Below are positions 10,225-21,371 of a stretch of DNA of 64,000 bases, piece by piece. The DNA is from Globisporangium splendens (taxonomy: Eukaryota; Oomycota; Peronosporomycetes; Pythiales; Pythiaceae): contig VFIW01000009.1 of NCBI GenBank assembly GCA_006386115.1, positions 820,190 to 884,189 on the forward strand, read 5' to 3'. The notes beneath the pieces were generated by a model, which was not told the DNA's origin, ran no database searches, and saw only the letters and a program-made list of their open reading frames with translations. The translations under genes were made by a program, and so were the position numbers. Each line of letters opens with the position of its first letter. Within the stretch, counting starts at the first letter, position 1.

Positions 10225-10808
10225 ATGGGCTATACCTAGCCATTACATGAACGTGGATCTGTTCTCAGATCTAGTGTGACACACACCACCTTCAGTGTGC
10301 ATTGTGGAGAGACAAATAACAAAGGGGTTACGGTACGACAGTCCCCACATGCACATGTGACGTCATCCCATGACGTCACGAGCGCTCTCTGTGCTGATCA
10401 GTGCAGAATGTTGTTCACATGTACTAATCAGTACAGAGTGATGGTTCCTACTTGGGAAACTGCACTGGCGATGAGACCGACGTGTCTCTGCCACCTAAAG
10501 TGAGTGGCTGTAGCCAATCACTTTGCAGGGAATTTTCCACGGGACTTCAAGTTCAAGTCTCCAGGAGATCCCGTAGGTTCAACCTCAGTGTACCCAAGGT
10601 TTTATATATCATATTCATAGGTTTTATTGTGTATGTTTAGGTTTTATGCATAAAACCTCTAGGAAGCTCTAGTGGTGTTTTACATGTAGTGTCAGGAACC
10701 ATAAGCTCATTTCAATTCAGTTGTAATTTTGTTAAGTTCCTCTCAAGTCTTCCTCTCAAGCGCAAGCGTGCGTGCTGTGTTTGAGGCTGTCTCGGATAGC
10801 CTCTTTCA
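10221..10808 (+). repeat. LTR, type A-like (3' side of copy 2)
   Basis: Starts TGTAATGGGC and runs to about CTCTTTCA, where the usual CTCTTACA end is altered. It has two perfect TGACGTCA sites at 10358 and 10371, with the same 13-base spacing as in the LTR at 2404. The 3' third follows the type A sequence (GTGGTGTTTTACATG), not type B. No polypurine tract precedes it. The element body stops at CCAACGGAAGAA, about 220 bases earlier than in copy 1. Confidence 0.75.
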
Positions 10809-12850
10809 GTTATCGATGATTGAGGTTATACTGTTTCAAGGGTGTATTAGTTTAGAAGAACGTTAAGGTGTATAATATTCCTTATAAAGCACTCATCACA
10901 ACTACAGTGCGTTCTTTGCTATTGCATATCACTGGATATCCTCTGCAATTGCATATCCCTGTATAAGAGCACTAATGGATATCATCCCTCTACTAGAGCA
11001 CCCTTTATTGTAAGTATAACAGGGTAGCCTGTTACACAGTTCGCAATTATGCGAATAATCACAGTGCTACACTTCACTGTGAGCATTGACTTAAGAACGA
11101 AGTCGTACCTAAGAAGAGATGAACTATTGCCTCATACAGGCAACACTTTGTGAGCAGACTATTGGCCAATATTATTGAGGATCTCTTTTATTGTCCAATC
11201 AGAGTGTAGGAATTGTAGGAAATTCTGTGAGCCAATGGTCTTTGGTCCAATCACATCAATTAGGTTAGGGACTAATTCGATGTAATCTCACTCTCAACTT
11301 TGCCACCAATTGCTTACGTCTTTATTCAAGTGGGAGCGACTCAAGACAGGCTTGAGTCGTTCATAGCACGTTTCCTCAACGCACACCTACGGTGTACGCA
11401 GTTGTAACAGTCACCCTGTTACAGTAAGACTTACCCTACATAAGTACTCTATGACACTCCTCATTTAGAACACGCACAATCCTTATCAAACCTTATCTTT
11501 TTACAAAATCCATCGCCTCGAAGTCTTATAAGCATTGGGTGTAAAGATACCATGATCTCGCACTTGCGGCGCTTTTTTGCCTCGCACAGCGTCATTTTGC
11601 AATGGCGCGCAAGGCAAACAAGTACCGCAAGATCTTCCCGACTGGTTGGCGTCTTAAGTGCCATGCCAAGAAGAAGAAGCCGTGCAGCAAAACTGCTCTT
11701 GCTGTACGGAAAAAGGAACAAAAGAAAAAGAAGAGTCTACGAAACAAGAGAGCCTACGCCAAAAGGACAGGCAAACCCCTACCCCTTTCTCCAAACCATC
11801 CTCAAGTACCACCAGTACAGACTGTGCTACCAAGGTGCCCAGCTGCAATCCATCAACACTTCCACCTTCAAGTGTAAGACCCCACTTCGACAGACATTTC
11901 ATTTGTAATAGCTACCTCTTTATAAGAAGTACCTCTTTACAAAATATTACAATTAAGTTTGCTTTAGTATCTACGACGCTCAGCGTTCTTACCCAATTAG
12001 AGAGGTCTCTTTGGCATGCATTAACAAACTATTGGAGCTAGTGTGGCCCACGTTTATTTTGGAACGCACATGCTGTCAGAACATTCGTTAATGTGTCTTG
12101 CATTATTTAGATTTTTCTTACGGTCTCTCTGCTGGTCTGGGTTATATTCGCACCAATCTCTAGACCAGCAACAGAAACTAAAAAAACCTTGAGTAGTAAG
12201 ACCACACCAGAAACCCATACCATACCCCTTTTAGACCAGGAAAAAATCCTACCCTTTTCATATTTTTTGGATTTGCTTTTCCGTATGATTATGACCAATA
12301 AGATCGACGGAAAAGTGAAGTTTTATGTTGCACATGCGACGAGGGTGATGTTTGAGAGTGAAGGGCAACATAAGCTTCACGATATTGTGGAATTTCTGAT
12401 CCGAAGATGAAAAGCTGAGAATACCTTTGTCGCACCGGTGTCCTTGAAGCTTACACCGCTCGGCTACTGCTTTGAAACCGGTTTCTTCATCCGAGGCATG
12501 CTTCGATTGTATGAAAAGACGACACATTTGAGCATTTGCAAAAAGCACAACTTTATCATTTCTGCTGCCAAGTGAGCTCACTCAGGCGACCACCTTGAAC
12601 TCGTCCCAAGCGCATCGATCACAAAACAGACTGCTCTCCGCTCTCTCGTAAGAGCACGATCCATTGTGTTTGAATACGGAAGCATACATCACAAAATGAC
12701 AGTCTGCAAGTACTGTAGAGATCCAAAGTAGATCGCTATGATTTTGACACGAAAGAAAGGTGGATATCACGCTTTGAACTTCTTCTAGAAGCTTTTTCCC
12801 GGCGGTGGCTCAGCTGGGTCAGTCGGGATCTTCGTACACGCTTTCTCCAG
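10809..12850. other. AT-rich gene-poor stretch; possible solo LTR at 11030-11409
   Basis: No gene could be supported here. The span 11030-11409 begins TGTTACAC and ends TGTAACA, has AT-rich content and a CCAAT-rich centre, and could be a Copia-like solo LTR, although the five bases on each side do not match. Short stem-loops sit at both ends (11017-11034 and 11403-11423). A 92-codon very basic frame starts at 11602 (MARKANKYRK) but matches nothing I recognise. From 12040 to 12850 I see only simple AT-rich sequence. Confidence 0.35.
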
Positions 12851-13295
12851 TCAAAACAATGCCTCCTCTAATGCGTAGCAGACTCCCTTTGTCACAGTAT
12901 CCAAATTGAGCTTTTTACGGATCACATGGAACAACATGCAGCCAGGACGGTCATGTTTGTTCATCAGCACGAGCAGCTTCGCGTCTCGCAGCGCCTCGTA
13001 CTCGAAGAGACAGCGCAGTTTGTCTGCTGCGACAGAGAGGCGATCCGGATCAGCAGCGTCGACCACGTAGATGACTCCAGAGGTTCTATAAACGTAGTGC
13101 TGCCAGAATGCACCGGGTTGCTCGCCAACGTCCACTGATGAACTCAACGCCTTTGTGCGTCAGCATCTCAACATTCGGGCCAATGGGAAGTACCGTCGTC
13201 ACGACCTCCCCGAGCTTCGGTTTGAGAAGGAAGTTGTCTTGCTGGTACCGTCCGGCTGGCCCGAGAGCGACAATCCGACACGGTTTGTTCAACAA
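12851..13295 (-). pseudogene. ARF-like small GTPase pseudogene, copy 1
   Basis: Two overlapping minus-strand frames together follow the ARF/ARL GTPase order. The first has RIVALGPAGRYQQDN, then KLGEVVTTVLPIGPNVEML. The second has YRTSGVIYVVDAADPDRL, CLFEYEALRDAKLLVLMNKHD. ARF proteins are membrane-traffic switches with a P-loop of type GLDGAGKT. Here that loop has become GPAGRYQQ, so nucleotide binding would be lost, and the switch region changes frame near 13100. The copy lies 365 bases downstream of an M96-like gene on the same strand, the same order and spacing as at 27.1-27.5 kb. Confidence 0.7.
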
Positions 13296-13660
13296 CGCAA
13301 AAAAAATGAATGCTTCATCCGAGCGCTGGAGTGGAATCAGCTTGGCTCTTGGCTGTCTGGCTGGCTAGCTCTGGGTACAAAAAACCACCGCACTGTGCTT
13401 TATCAACTTCTGGTATCAATGAATTCAACGACGGGCAGGCTGGGTAGCTTCAAGATAGCAACTGAGTAGTTGCAGCAAGCGAAGAAAAAATGAGGCTCCC
13501 TGATCTGCAGTGGCTTCGGTGATACTCAGCTGTGCAGCTCCATCGTTGAAAATGCCAGCACGCCTTACACGCTTACATATATCTTGTTCGCTTTTGCATA
13601 TCACCCCCTCCAATTGAAAATGCAGGTCTGACGCGGCAGCGTCTCACGATTTCTCACTCC

Positions 13661-15349
13661 TCAAGACACTCGATTACTGGTTCTCAGCGTCTGCTCGAGC
13701 AACTCATTTTCGATCATCTGGTGACTTGCCGTGATGTTTCCAGCAGTCGTTCTCAATACAAAGTCGAGCATGGATTTAACCAACGGGTTCTCTTTCATGT
13801 CACCCGTCAGCTCTGGTTTGGCGATATAGCACGTCTGAAGCAGCGACATATTGCCCCAGTTGATCTTCGGGCGTTTGACGACAATGAACCCTTTCTCCAC
13901 AAACTGCACGCCTGTAATCGGCTCACCAGACAACTCGACTGGATTAAAACATGCGCGCCAGATCACCACCACGCGGTCTCTCTCGACATACCGACGCAGG
14001 ATTTGCTTTATATGGAAACGGCCACTCGTCTGGTTCAATTGCATGTCGAGGATACAGTTTTCAAGAATCGTGTCTTCTTCAGCATTGATTTTCTGCACAT
14101 ACGCAAACGTAAACCAACGCACTCAGTGTATTGGCATCAACGACTTTGCATCTTTCGCGAAAAGAGAAAGAGAATTTTACCTTTGGCGTCGTGTGGTAGT
14201 AGTGGCGGTATGGGATCCGTTCTTTCATGGATACGAAATGGTCCCACACTGCTGCACCTGTGGTGTGGATGTCAAACGGAAACACCTTGTTGCCGAGCAC
14301 CTCCATGACCTGGCCGTGACTTTCGTCCGTGAGCATCTTGGCGTCCACGCGCGGCGCCTCGCTTTGCGCAAGGCGAATAACAGCCAGCACAGCGTCGATC
14401 TCGCTATACATGACGGGGACCCCAGCGAGCAAGTAATCGAAGATCTGGCTGTCAGTTGTCCAGTTGGCTGTCGGCGGGTGCACATTATGCACGCCCTTGC
14501 TTCGATAGATACATTTATCAATGTCCTACAATAAAAAACATGAAACGAGTTCGTCGACACCTTCAGAAATGCAGTACAAGCAAAAACAAAAACAACGCAA
14601 GTTCGTACCCGAGTCCCGGTGCTCTTGTTCAAGAGCTTTTGTAGGTTGTTGGCGATCCGAAGCTGACTTCCCAATAAAAGCTTGAGGCGAGTATTCTCGC
14701 GCTCAGACCGCATGCGCTCATTGCTTTGGCTGTCGGCGATCTCTTTCCACACAGACACAGCTGTTGGGCGGAACGACGACCCTGCGGCGGACAATGGAAT
14801 CGAAAAGCGCAGATCCTGGTCATTGCGTTCCTCTGCTGAATGAATCCGGTGCCATAGCGACGACGACGAGGGTGAGTCGCGAGGATACTTTTGCTTGTGC
14901 ATGTCGCGCAATTGGGCTTCCAAGTCCGACACTTTGCTGCGCAAGTAAATCAGTTCTTGCTTGCGCGCATTGCGCGACTTGTTCGGGTCCGACCGCGTCG
15001 GCTTTTTGCACGATTTCTTGGCCGTAAGACTCGTGCGCGCGTCTTGCTGAATAGCTGGGCTATTTCCATCCAGCGGCACTAACGCAACTGGCAGCAGTGA
15101 GGACCCAGTATTGGACGCGTTGGCATCGACGGTCCGGACGTCCACCTGCTCATCGATCGCCGCGAGTCCATCTAGGACCAGCTCACCCTGCGCTGCGCTC
15201 GCGCTCACAAGAGAAGGCGGGAGTGCGTCGTCGCCGCTGTCCGACGCCACCATCGATGGCTCGTACTCGTCGACGAATGTATCCTCCAATGGTTGCCGCT
15301 GCGCAAGATAATTAACTAGCTTTCTCCAGCGCCTGCTCGAGCAACGCAT
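13661..15349 (-). CDS. M96-like family gene A (mosaic, 5' end truncated)
   Basis: Exons, minus strand: 14609-15349, 14181-14525, 13661-14092; all phases agree. The family is the oomycete M96 mating-specific-like group: an acidic N-terminus (FVDEYEPSMVASDSGDD), a basic-leucine-zipper-like segment (RSDPNKSRNARKQELIYLR, VSDLEAQLRDMHKQ), a second helix (NERMRSERENTRLKLLLGSQ), then a START-like C-terminal half (YHTTPK, RRYVERDRVVVIW, DFVLRTTAGN). Molecular function is not established. The usual first codons (MTH...) are missing: the 5' end joins sequence just past the stop of gene D, and the only ATG (15349) lies inside gene D's coding end. The 5' part resembles gene C, the 3' part is nearly identical to gene B. 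It may be a pseudogene. Confidence 0.7.
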
Positions 15350-16995
15350 TTTCGATTATCTGGTGACTTGCCGTAATGTTCCCCGCAGTCGTTCTCAGCA
15401 CAAAATCGAGCATGGTTTTAACCAACGGGTTCGTGCTGTCCGTCAAGTCGCCTGAGAGCTCTGGCTTGATGTGGTAGCATGTCTGAACCAGCGACGCATC
15501 ACCCAAGTCGGTTTTCGGACGCTTGACGACTACGAATCCTTTGGCCATAAACTGCGCGCCTGTGATCGGCGTGCCTGACAGCTCAATCGGATCGAAATAC
15601 CCTCGCCAGATCACGACCACACGGTCTTTCTCGACATACCGCCGTAGAATCTGCTTCATGCGATAGCGTATGCTCGTCTTGTTCAGTTGCAGCTCCAAAA
15701 TAAAACTTTCATGAATCGTGCCTTCCTCAGCATTGATTTTCTACACATAACCAACGCACATGAACGCATTCAGCATATCAGCATCAACGACGTTGCATCT
15801 CTCATCCCCACGTATGCCTGAACACCAAAAGGTAACAATGAGCTTTACCTTTGGCGTCGTGTGGAAGTAATGACGGAATGGAATCCGTTCTTTCGCCGAC
15901 AAGAAATGGCTCCACACCGCCGCGCCTGTCGCGTGGATGTCAAACGGAAACTCCTTCTTGCCAAGCACCTCGATGCGCATGTCTTGGTTTTCATCCGTGA
16001 GAATTTTCGCAGTCACGTGCGGCGCCTTGATCTGCTCAAGGCTAATGGCAGCAAGCATGGAGTCGATCTCGCTGTACATGATGGAGATTCCAGCGAGCAA
16101 GTCCTCGAAAATGTAGTTGTCCACCCAATTGGCTGTCGGCGGGCACGCGGTGTGCACGCCCTTGCTTTGATAGATGCATTTCTCAATGTCCTAGAATAAC
16201 AAAAAGCACGAAATGAGGTCTCCAATCCTACAGAAAGCAAAACAACAACAACAGAATGCAAGCTCGTACTCGCGTCGCGGTGCTCTTGTTCAGGAGCCTT
16301 TGCAGGTTGTTGGCGATCCGGAGTTGATTTTCCAGCACAAGTTTGAGGCGAACATTCTCGCGCTCGGAGCGTGCGCGCTCGTTGTATTGGTTGTCGGCGA
16401 TCGCTTTCCACACGGACGCAACTGTTGGGGTGGACGGCACCGCGGACAATGGGATCACAAAGCGCAACCCCTGGCCACTCCCCTCCTCTGCTGCATGGAC
16501 CTGGCATCCCAGCGTCGGCAACGCTGATCGTGACTTCTTCTGTTGGCGCATTTCTTGCAATTCCGCTTCCAGCTCCGACACTTTGATGCGCAGGTGAATC
16601 ATCTCTTGCTTGCGCTCAATGCGCCACTTGTTCGGGTCCCCCCGCCTCGGCTTCTTGTGCAACTCCTTGGCAGTAGAACTTATGCTCGACATGTGCTGTA
16701 CAGGTGGCGTGCTTGCTTCTAGCGACGCTGACGCTACTAGCGCCGGTGAGGACGATGCAGACGCGTGGCCATCGGCGAACTGGAATGCCGCCGCAACGTC
16801 CTGGCACCAATCGACTTCTGCGATCACCTCGCCCTGCGCTGTGCTGGCGGTCCCGAGAGAAGGCGGACGCGCGTCGTCGCTGTCTGACGCAACTGACGAC
16901 TCGTACTCGTCGACGAAGGACTGCGCAGCGGCAAGCATCGCGCTGCTGCTGTCGCCGCCGTCCCTCTTGCCCTCGTTCCACCAGCGCGTCGTCAT
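15312..16995 (-). CDS. M96-like family gene D (complete)
   Basis: Exons, minus strand: 16270-16995, 15849-16190, 15312-15740, with GTACG and GTAAA donors, giving 498 residues. The start at 16995 (MTTRWWNEG) is the first in-frame ATG and matches the MTH start of genes B and C. Domains: acidic N-terminal 60 residues, basic region (RRGDPNKWRIERKQEMIHLR) leading into a heptad-like helix (VSELEAELQEMRQQ), a second helix (NERARSERENVRLKLVLENQ), then a START-like half with HYFHTTPK, RRYVEKDRVVVIWRGYF and DFVLRTTAGNITASHQI. No stops or shifts. The bZIP-like helix suggests DNA binding or dimerisation, but this is inference. Gene A starts almost inside its last exon. Confidence 0.85.
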
Positions 16996-17101
16996 TTTGC
17001 AAATCAATTTTGAGCTGCGAGAGGCTGCTGCAGCACAGTCTGCACTGTGTTGAACGAGGTCAAATGACAAGAGAGGAACGTTTTACGGAGCATGCACCCA
17101 A

Positions 17102-17935
17102 TTGGTGCCTAAAGAGGAAGAGAATGCCTCTCGCTTGGACTGCAACTTTCGATTTGATGTGAAGCCTTCAATCAGACTGTGGCTTTCCTCTTCAAATGCT
17201 CGGGTGGACGTAGCTAAAACGAAAGCAAATGATACAACAACGACTATGAGCTGGCGGCGTTATAATACCACAAGAGTTCCTGTTGCTCCACTTGATCACT
17301 CCCACACACCCTACACGTCTAGAGGAAACATCGAAGCACGTCAGCGACGCAGTGGTCGAGGACGACCACGTTCGTTAGATGCTGTCCGAAGTCTCGCACT
17401 TGTTCTAGCGTGGACCCGAACGAAGAGCTCTGAGTTCGCATTGTGCATGCTGTTTGGTGAGTCAGCGTCAGTATGCTCGTTGTATGTACGATTTGGCAGA
17501 CGAATTCTCTACTCAACGACGTGTTTGCAGTCGCCGATGGCTTGAAGCTCTACCCACAACAAAGTGGCGACTCGGCGATTGAAAACATGCTCTATAGCGG
17601 GTGGCAGCATGACCACTACGTCAGCAACGTGATGGTGTTTGTTCCTGACGGTACAGTTGTCGCTTGTGCATTAAATGCACCAGGTGTCATGCACAACTCT
17701 CAAATTGCCGAGTGGGGAGGTGTCTAGGACAAACTCGAGCAAGCACACGATGAGTATGGCGTCGGTGGCGTTATCGACTTGGTGTTTGCGGCAGGAGAGG
17801 ACCCATTTTGCTCAAGTCAGGACAGGATGTCCTCGGCGCAGCCGACACACCAGAGGAAGTTGTAACGTTGTGCTAAACGACATCAGTGCGTCAGTCAGCT
17901 CAGTGGAGAATGCGAGCGACGTCAACGATGTCGTC
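17102..17935 (+). pseudogene. PIF/Harbinger-type DDE transposase, broken
   Basis: Three frames carry consecutive pieces of an oomycete DDE transposase. The first is RGRPRSLDAVRSLALVLAWT at about 17360. After a shift near 17500 comes DVFAVADGLKLYPQQSGD, GWQHDHYVSNVMVFVPDGTV and ACALNAPGVMHNSQIAEWG, ending in a stop at 17725. Then DKLEQAHDEYGVGG and a last piece with RQSAQWRMR. The two Asp boxes (ADGLKL, PDGTV) are recognisable, while the position of the catalytic Glu reads Gln. Frameshifts and the stop make it inactive. It sits between M96-like genes D and E and could be a relic of the mobile DNA that reshaped this locus. Confidence 0.7.
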
Positions 17936-18109
17936 CCCGTTTCCGAGGTCGGCGCGTTCAGTCGTCGCTTGTCGGATGCGCTTGCCACTTCCACATCAGG
18001 TGGGATAAATGGATCCCCCGTAGGTACACGTTGACGATACAGTTTCGAAAATTTGCGCCTCAGCGCATCCGCCGTCCTATCCTGGCCGATAAGCTGCTCA
18101 TCGTGTGGT

Positions 18110-18235
18110 CTGGCTACTCATCCTTCGCGAGCAGTATGTGCTCGTTGAGTAGCTGCGAAAGAGCGTCCACCTCGTGCTGGGTAAAGCCCACGCCTCGAGT
18201 CGCGTAGCGCTTTGCGCGCTTCTTGCCATTCGACG
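18110..18235 (-). pseudogene. Fragment of a Myb/SANT-like protein (tentative)
   Basis: A short minus-strand segment reads KKRAKRYATRGVGFTQHEVD then ALSQLLNEHILLAKDE and a stop. It resembles the start of the Myb/SANT-like domain that accompanies Harbinger transposases and related oomycete proteins. No start codon or continuation is visible. It lies 180 bases beyond the transposase remnant on the opposite strand. From 18290 to 18800 I see no gene. Confidence 0.3.
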
Positions 18236-18803
18236 TTGGAGGCGTTCCCTTTTGCGGGACTCGTGTTTGTAGGAGGGGACTCGCATCTTGGACTGCTCGC
18301 GAGAGATGAGAGAATGACTGTGCGGTCTCTATGCGATCAAAAAGGTAAAATGGATTTTCAGGAGCGCTCTAGTGTCAGCTCAACAGCAAAAACAGCGATA
18401 ATTACCAGTGTCTTGAACACTTGTAGGAACTGCGATGTACGTGTATGTACGTGTAGAAACTGGTGTGTACTGGTAACGGACTTGTAAATACATTTGGACT
18501 TCTATTGACTGCCTCCTTTTAGCCAGCCAAACCAACGTCGATCTCTTCTACCAACGCTACTTTCGTATGAAGAAACTGACCAGAAAGCTCGCTCAAATGA
18601 GTCGGCTGTGCCTACGTGAATGGTGGAAATCGATATCTACTCGCGAGCAGGCCGACAATAGGTCATACTGGCAGTAAAGTATGTCGAACGTTGTGCAAGG
18701 TCATGCCATTTCGAATTGGTGGTTCGCCTTTTTACTGCAATTAAACACAAATAACTTGTGCCGAAGTGCAATCAATCGCTGTTCCCACCGCTGAAGTCTC
18801 ACC

Positions 18804-20476
18804 TTACCGCACGTTTTGTCGTAGCAAGCTGTCGACGAGTAGGTTTTCAGCCTTTTGCTGCACTAGGTCCATCTTTTCACGGTGCAGACGAATTGCACTG
18901 TGTGCTAGCGTGCCAGCAACAAGACTCTCTCGGAGGGGATTACTGGTACCTGGAGTTGTGATGTGCGTACAGGTCTGCAAGATGCATGCTCCTGTCGCCA
19001 GATTCTGCTTTGTGTCTTTGCGATCAGGTACCGCTCGAAGCACGCGCCATCCAGTTTCGCGCACTTGCGTGGTCGGGTCATTGTCGATCTCCATCCACAA
19101 GTCCCACACAGTGACTACGTGGTGAGTGTCAGCAAACCGTTTCTGGATAGCATACGTGTTGAACTGGTGGCGCTGATTTCCGTGCTGTAAAACGTCATAG
19201 ACAGTCACGAATTGCGTGCTGTCGTCTGCGCTACGAACCTACAGGGAGCATGGCGCGTTGTCAGCGATCGAGGCGGTTGTGGTCTAGACGCTCACACACA
19301 CACACACGCACCTTGAGCTCACCGGTAGGCGGACTCGTCAGCCTCCTCGTGACACATTCCAAAAAGGCACGGTCGACCGCACTGATTGTGAACGGTGTCG
19401 TTCGAGATTGAATAAACTCCAGGTACACGCCGCTTGTATCGCTTCGGAAGCGATGCTCTTGTGCTTCCCGAATAGAGCTGCTGAAGCCACAATCTCGCCA
19501 GACGGATCCAACACGCTCATAAAAAGCATCCAAATTAGTAGCAAGAGTATTGGAAAGGGCAAAGCTCGGAGGATGTCCGCAGTGAGCTCCCATCGCGGCA
19601 TTGCACACAAGATCCGCACTCGTCTGCATCAACACAAACAAAAAGGGAGGCAAAAACACCACCGCAAGTATCTGTCAGACAGTGATGGACCCAACAGTGC
19701 CGGCATTTGCGTGAATACGTACGTACCAGTATATCATCGAGACCAGCAAGCACAGACTCCAAATTGTTTTTCAGCAGTTGCTGGCACTCGATCTGAGTCT
19801 CGAGTGCCAACTTTTCTGCCACGGCCTTCTCCAGATTCGCTTTCTCGTGCAAGGCGCGTTGCTTCCAGTAGAGTATCTTCTGGATGGACTCGACACCGAG
19901 TTTCTCGCCTTTATGGTTTGCTTCGACTTGACGAGATTCCGCTTGTAGCAATACCGTCAATTGTTTGTCTAACTCTTTCACGACGACTCTCAAGTGCTGG
20001 AGCTCTTCTTTCGCGAGCCTTCGGGATCGGTTATGATTTACTCTCTTTCGCATCGTGGCTAAACGCTCCACACGGTCTTTCGACGACGTGGACTCTCTTC
20101 TAGCTGTTAATCGAGCAGGTGTAAGTTGCGGCTGCTGTTCTTCTCGTCGAGGAGGTGATGGAGGAACTAAGAGGTTGGCGAACAGGGCATCAAGACCCAG
20201 CAACTGACAGGGATCAACTTCATCGTCACCGATGCAAACCAGTTCTTCTTCAAACGGTAGAGCGCTGTCTCTCGTCGGAAAACTGGCGCTGACATCTTCA
20301 GCCAAGTAGTTGCTGTCACTGTCGAGTGCACCCACGCCTACTGGCGAATCGTCTTCTGCAAGCAGCAATGATATCACGGAGTCGAGGTCAAGGGAGAGAC
20401 CCCAACCATTCACTCCATTACTATCGTGTTGGTGAGGCACTGCTGTCATCTCACCTCGTGTCTCCTGGAACATCAT
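18804..20476 (-). CDS. M96-like family gene E (diverged)
   Basis: Exons, minus strand: 19727-20476, 19312-19623, 18804-19238; phases agree and give 498 residues, the same as gene D. The start at 20476 (MMFQETRGEM) is the first in-frame ATG. The N-terminus is acidic with ELVCIGDDEVDPCQLL. A basic segment follows (ATMRKRVNHNRSRRLAKEE) with heptads (LQHLRVVVKELDKQL), then a second helix (ALETQIECQQLLKNNLESVL). The C-terminal half has VYLEFIQSRTTPF and THHVVTVWDLWMEI, matching the START-like part of its relatives. It is much more diverged than genes A-D and is not part of the recent duplication. Function unknown. Confidence 0.8.
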
Positions 20477-21371
20477 TGCGTTAGATAAAGGCAACTGAGG
20501 CTCAACTCGCTTAGTCTACGATTAAAAAACGTTCGAGGAGGTGTTTCGATTCGCTCAAGAACGATTTGCACTTTGGGAGGGGCAATGACGCATGCGATTT
20601 GCATTCGCGTCGTACAGAATCGTGATACGCAAGAACCACTGTATCCTGTTCTTCCCTTTGAGACGGGCGAGGAAACGACACGACGATGCACTTTTACCCA
20701 GGTGGAGTGTGTTCCAACACTTCCAGGAAAACAGGAACTCTTGTGTCGCAATGCTTACTCCCACGATGTAGTTGCTAACTCACACTGATGCTTTTGGGAT
20801 GGGAAATGGAAACAAACTGAGGCAACGCGGTCGAAGCAGACTGCAGCGAAGACGACGCTGTCCAGCACAGGAAGAGGTGATTAGAACCCCAGCACTGGTC
20901 ATAGTGTGTATGCTACGCTGCCTAGAATTAGGTAGGATTCTTTTCCTCGAGCACGAGAGCTCCCTCGTCATTCCCACTTTGCTATTAGTATCGATTACCG
21001 CACCCTCTTTGGTCAAAATACCTCTTCCAAACATCATGATCACTGGCCATAATCATTGTGGATGTCGTCTTGGGAGCGCACCGTTTTTGCACACATCGCG
21101 GTTTGCTGGGCATAAGCATTTTGGATCGCGCCATAAGATGGGAAGGGAGCCCCAAACAGGAGTGCAAGCCATTGTGCGCGCTTCTTATTAGGAGCGTGCA
21201 GCGTCAATTGGTTCTTGATTGGGAGACTTCGGAGAGAGAGAGACGAGCAGCCAGAACCAAAGTTCTGATATTCTCAAGAAGACACCGTCACGGTCACTGC
21301 CAGCAGCACGAAGCTGTCGCACTCACCTCCGAAGTGAATGATGTTCGTGCCGTTGTTGCCCCTGGCGGGTA

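Noticed and set aside
11602..11877. Lys-rich 92-codon ORF (MARKANKYRK)
   Set aside because: Recalls ribosomal or histone-like composition but fits no family I know, and lies in a decayed AT-rich region.
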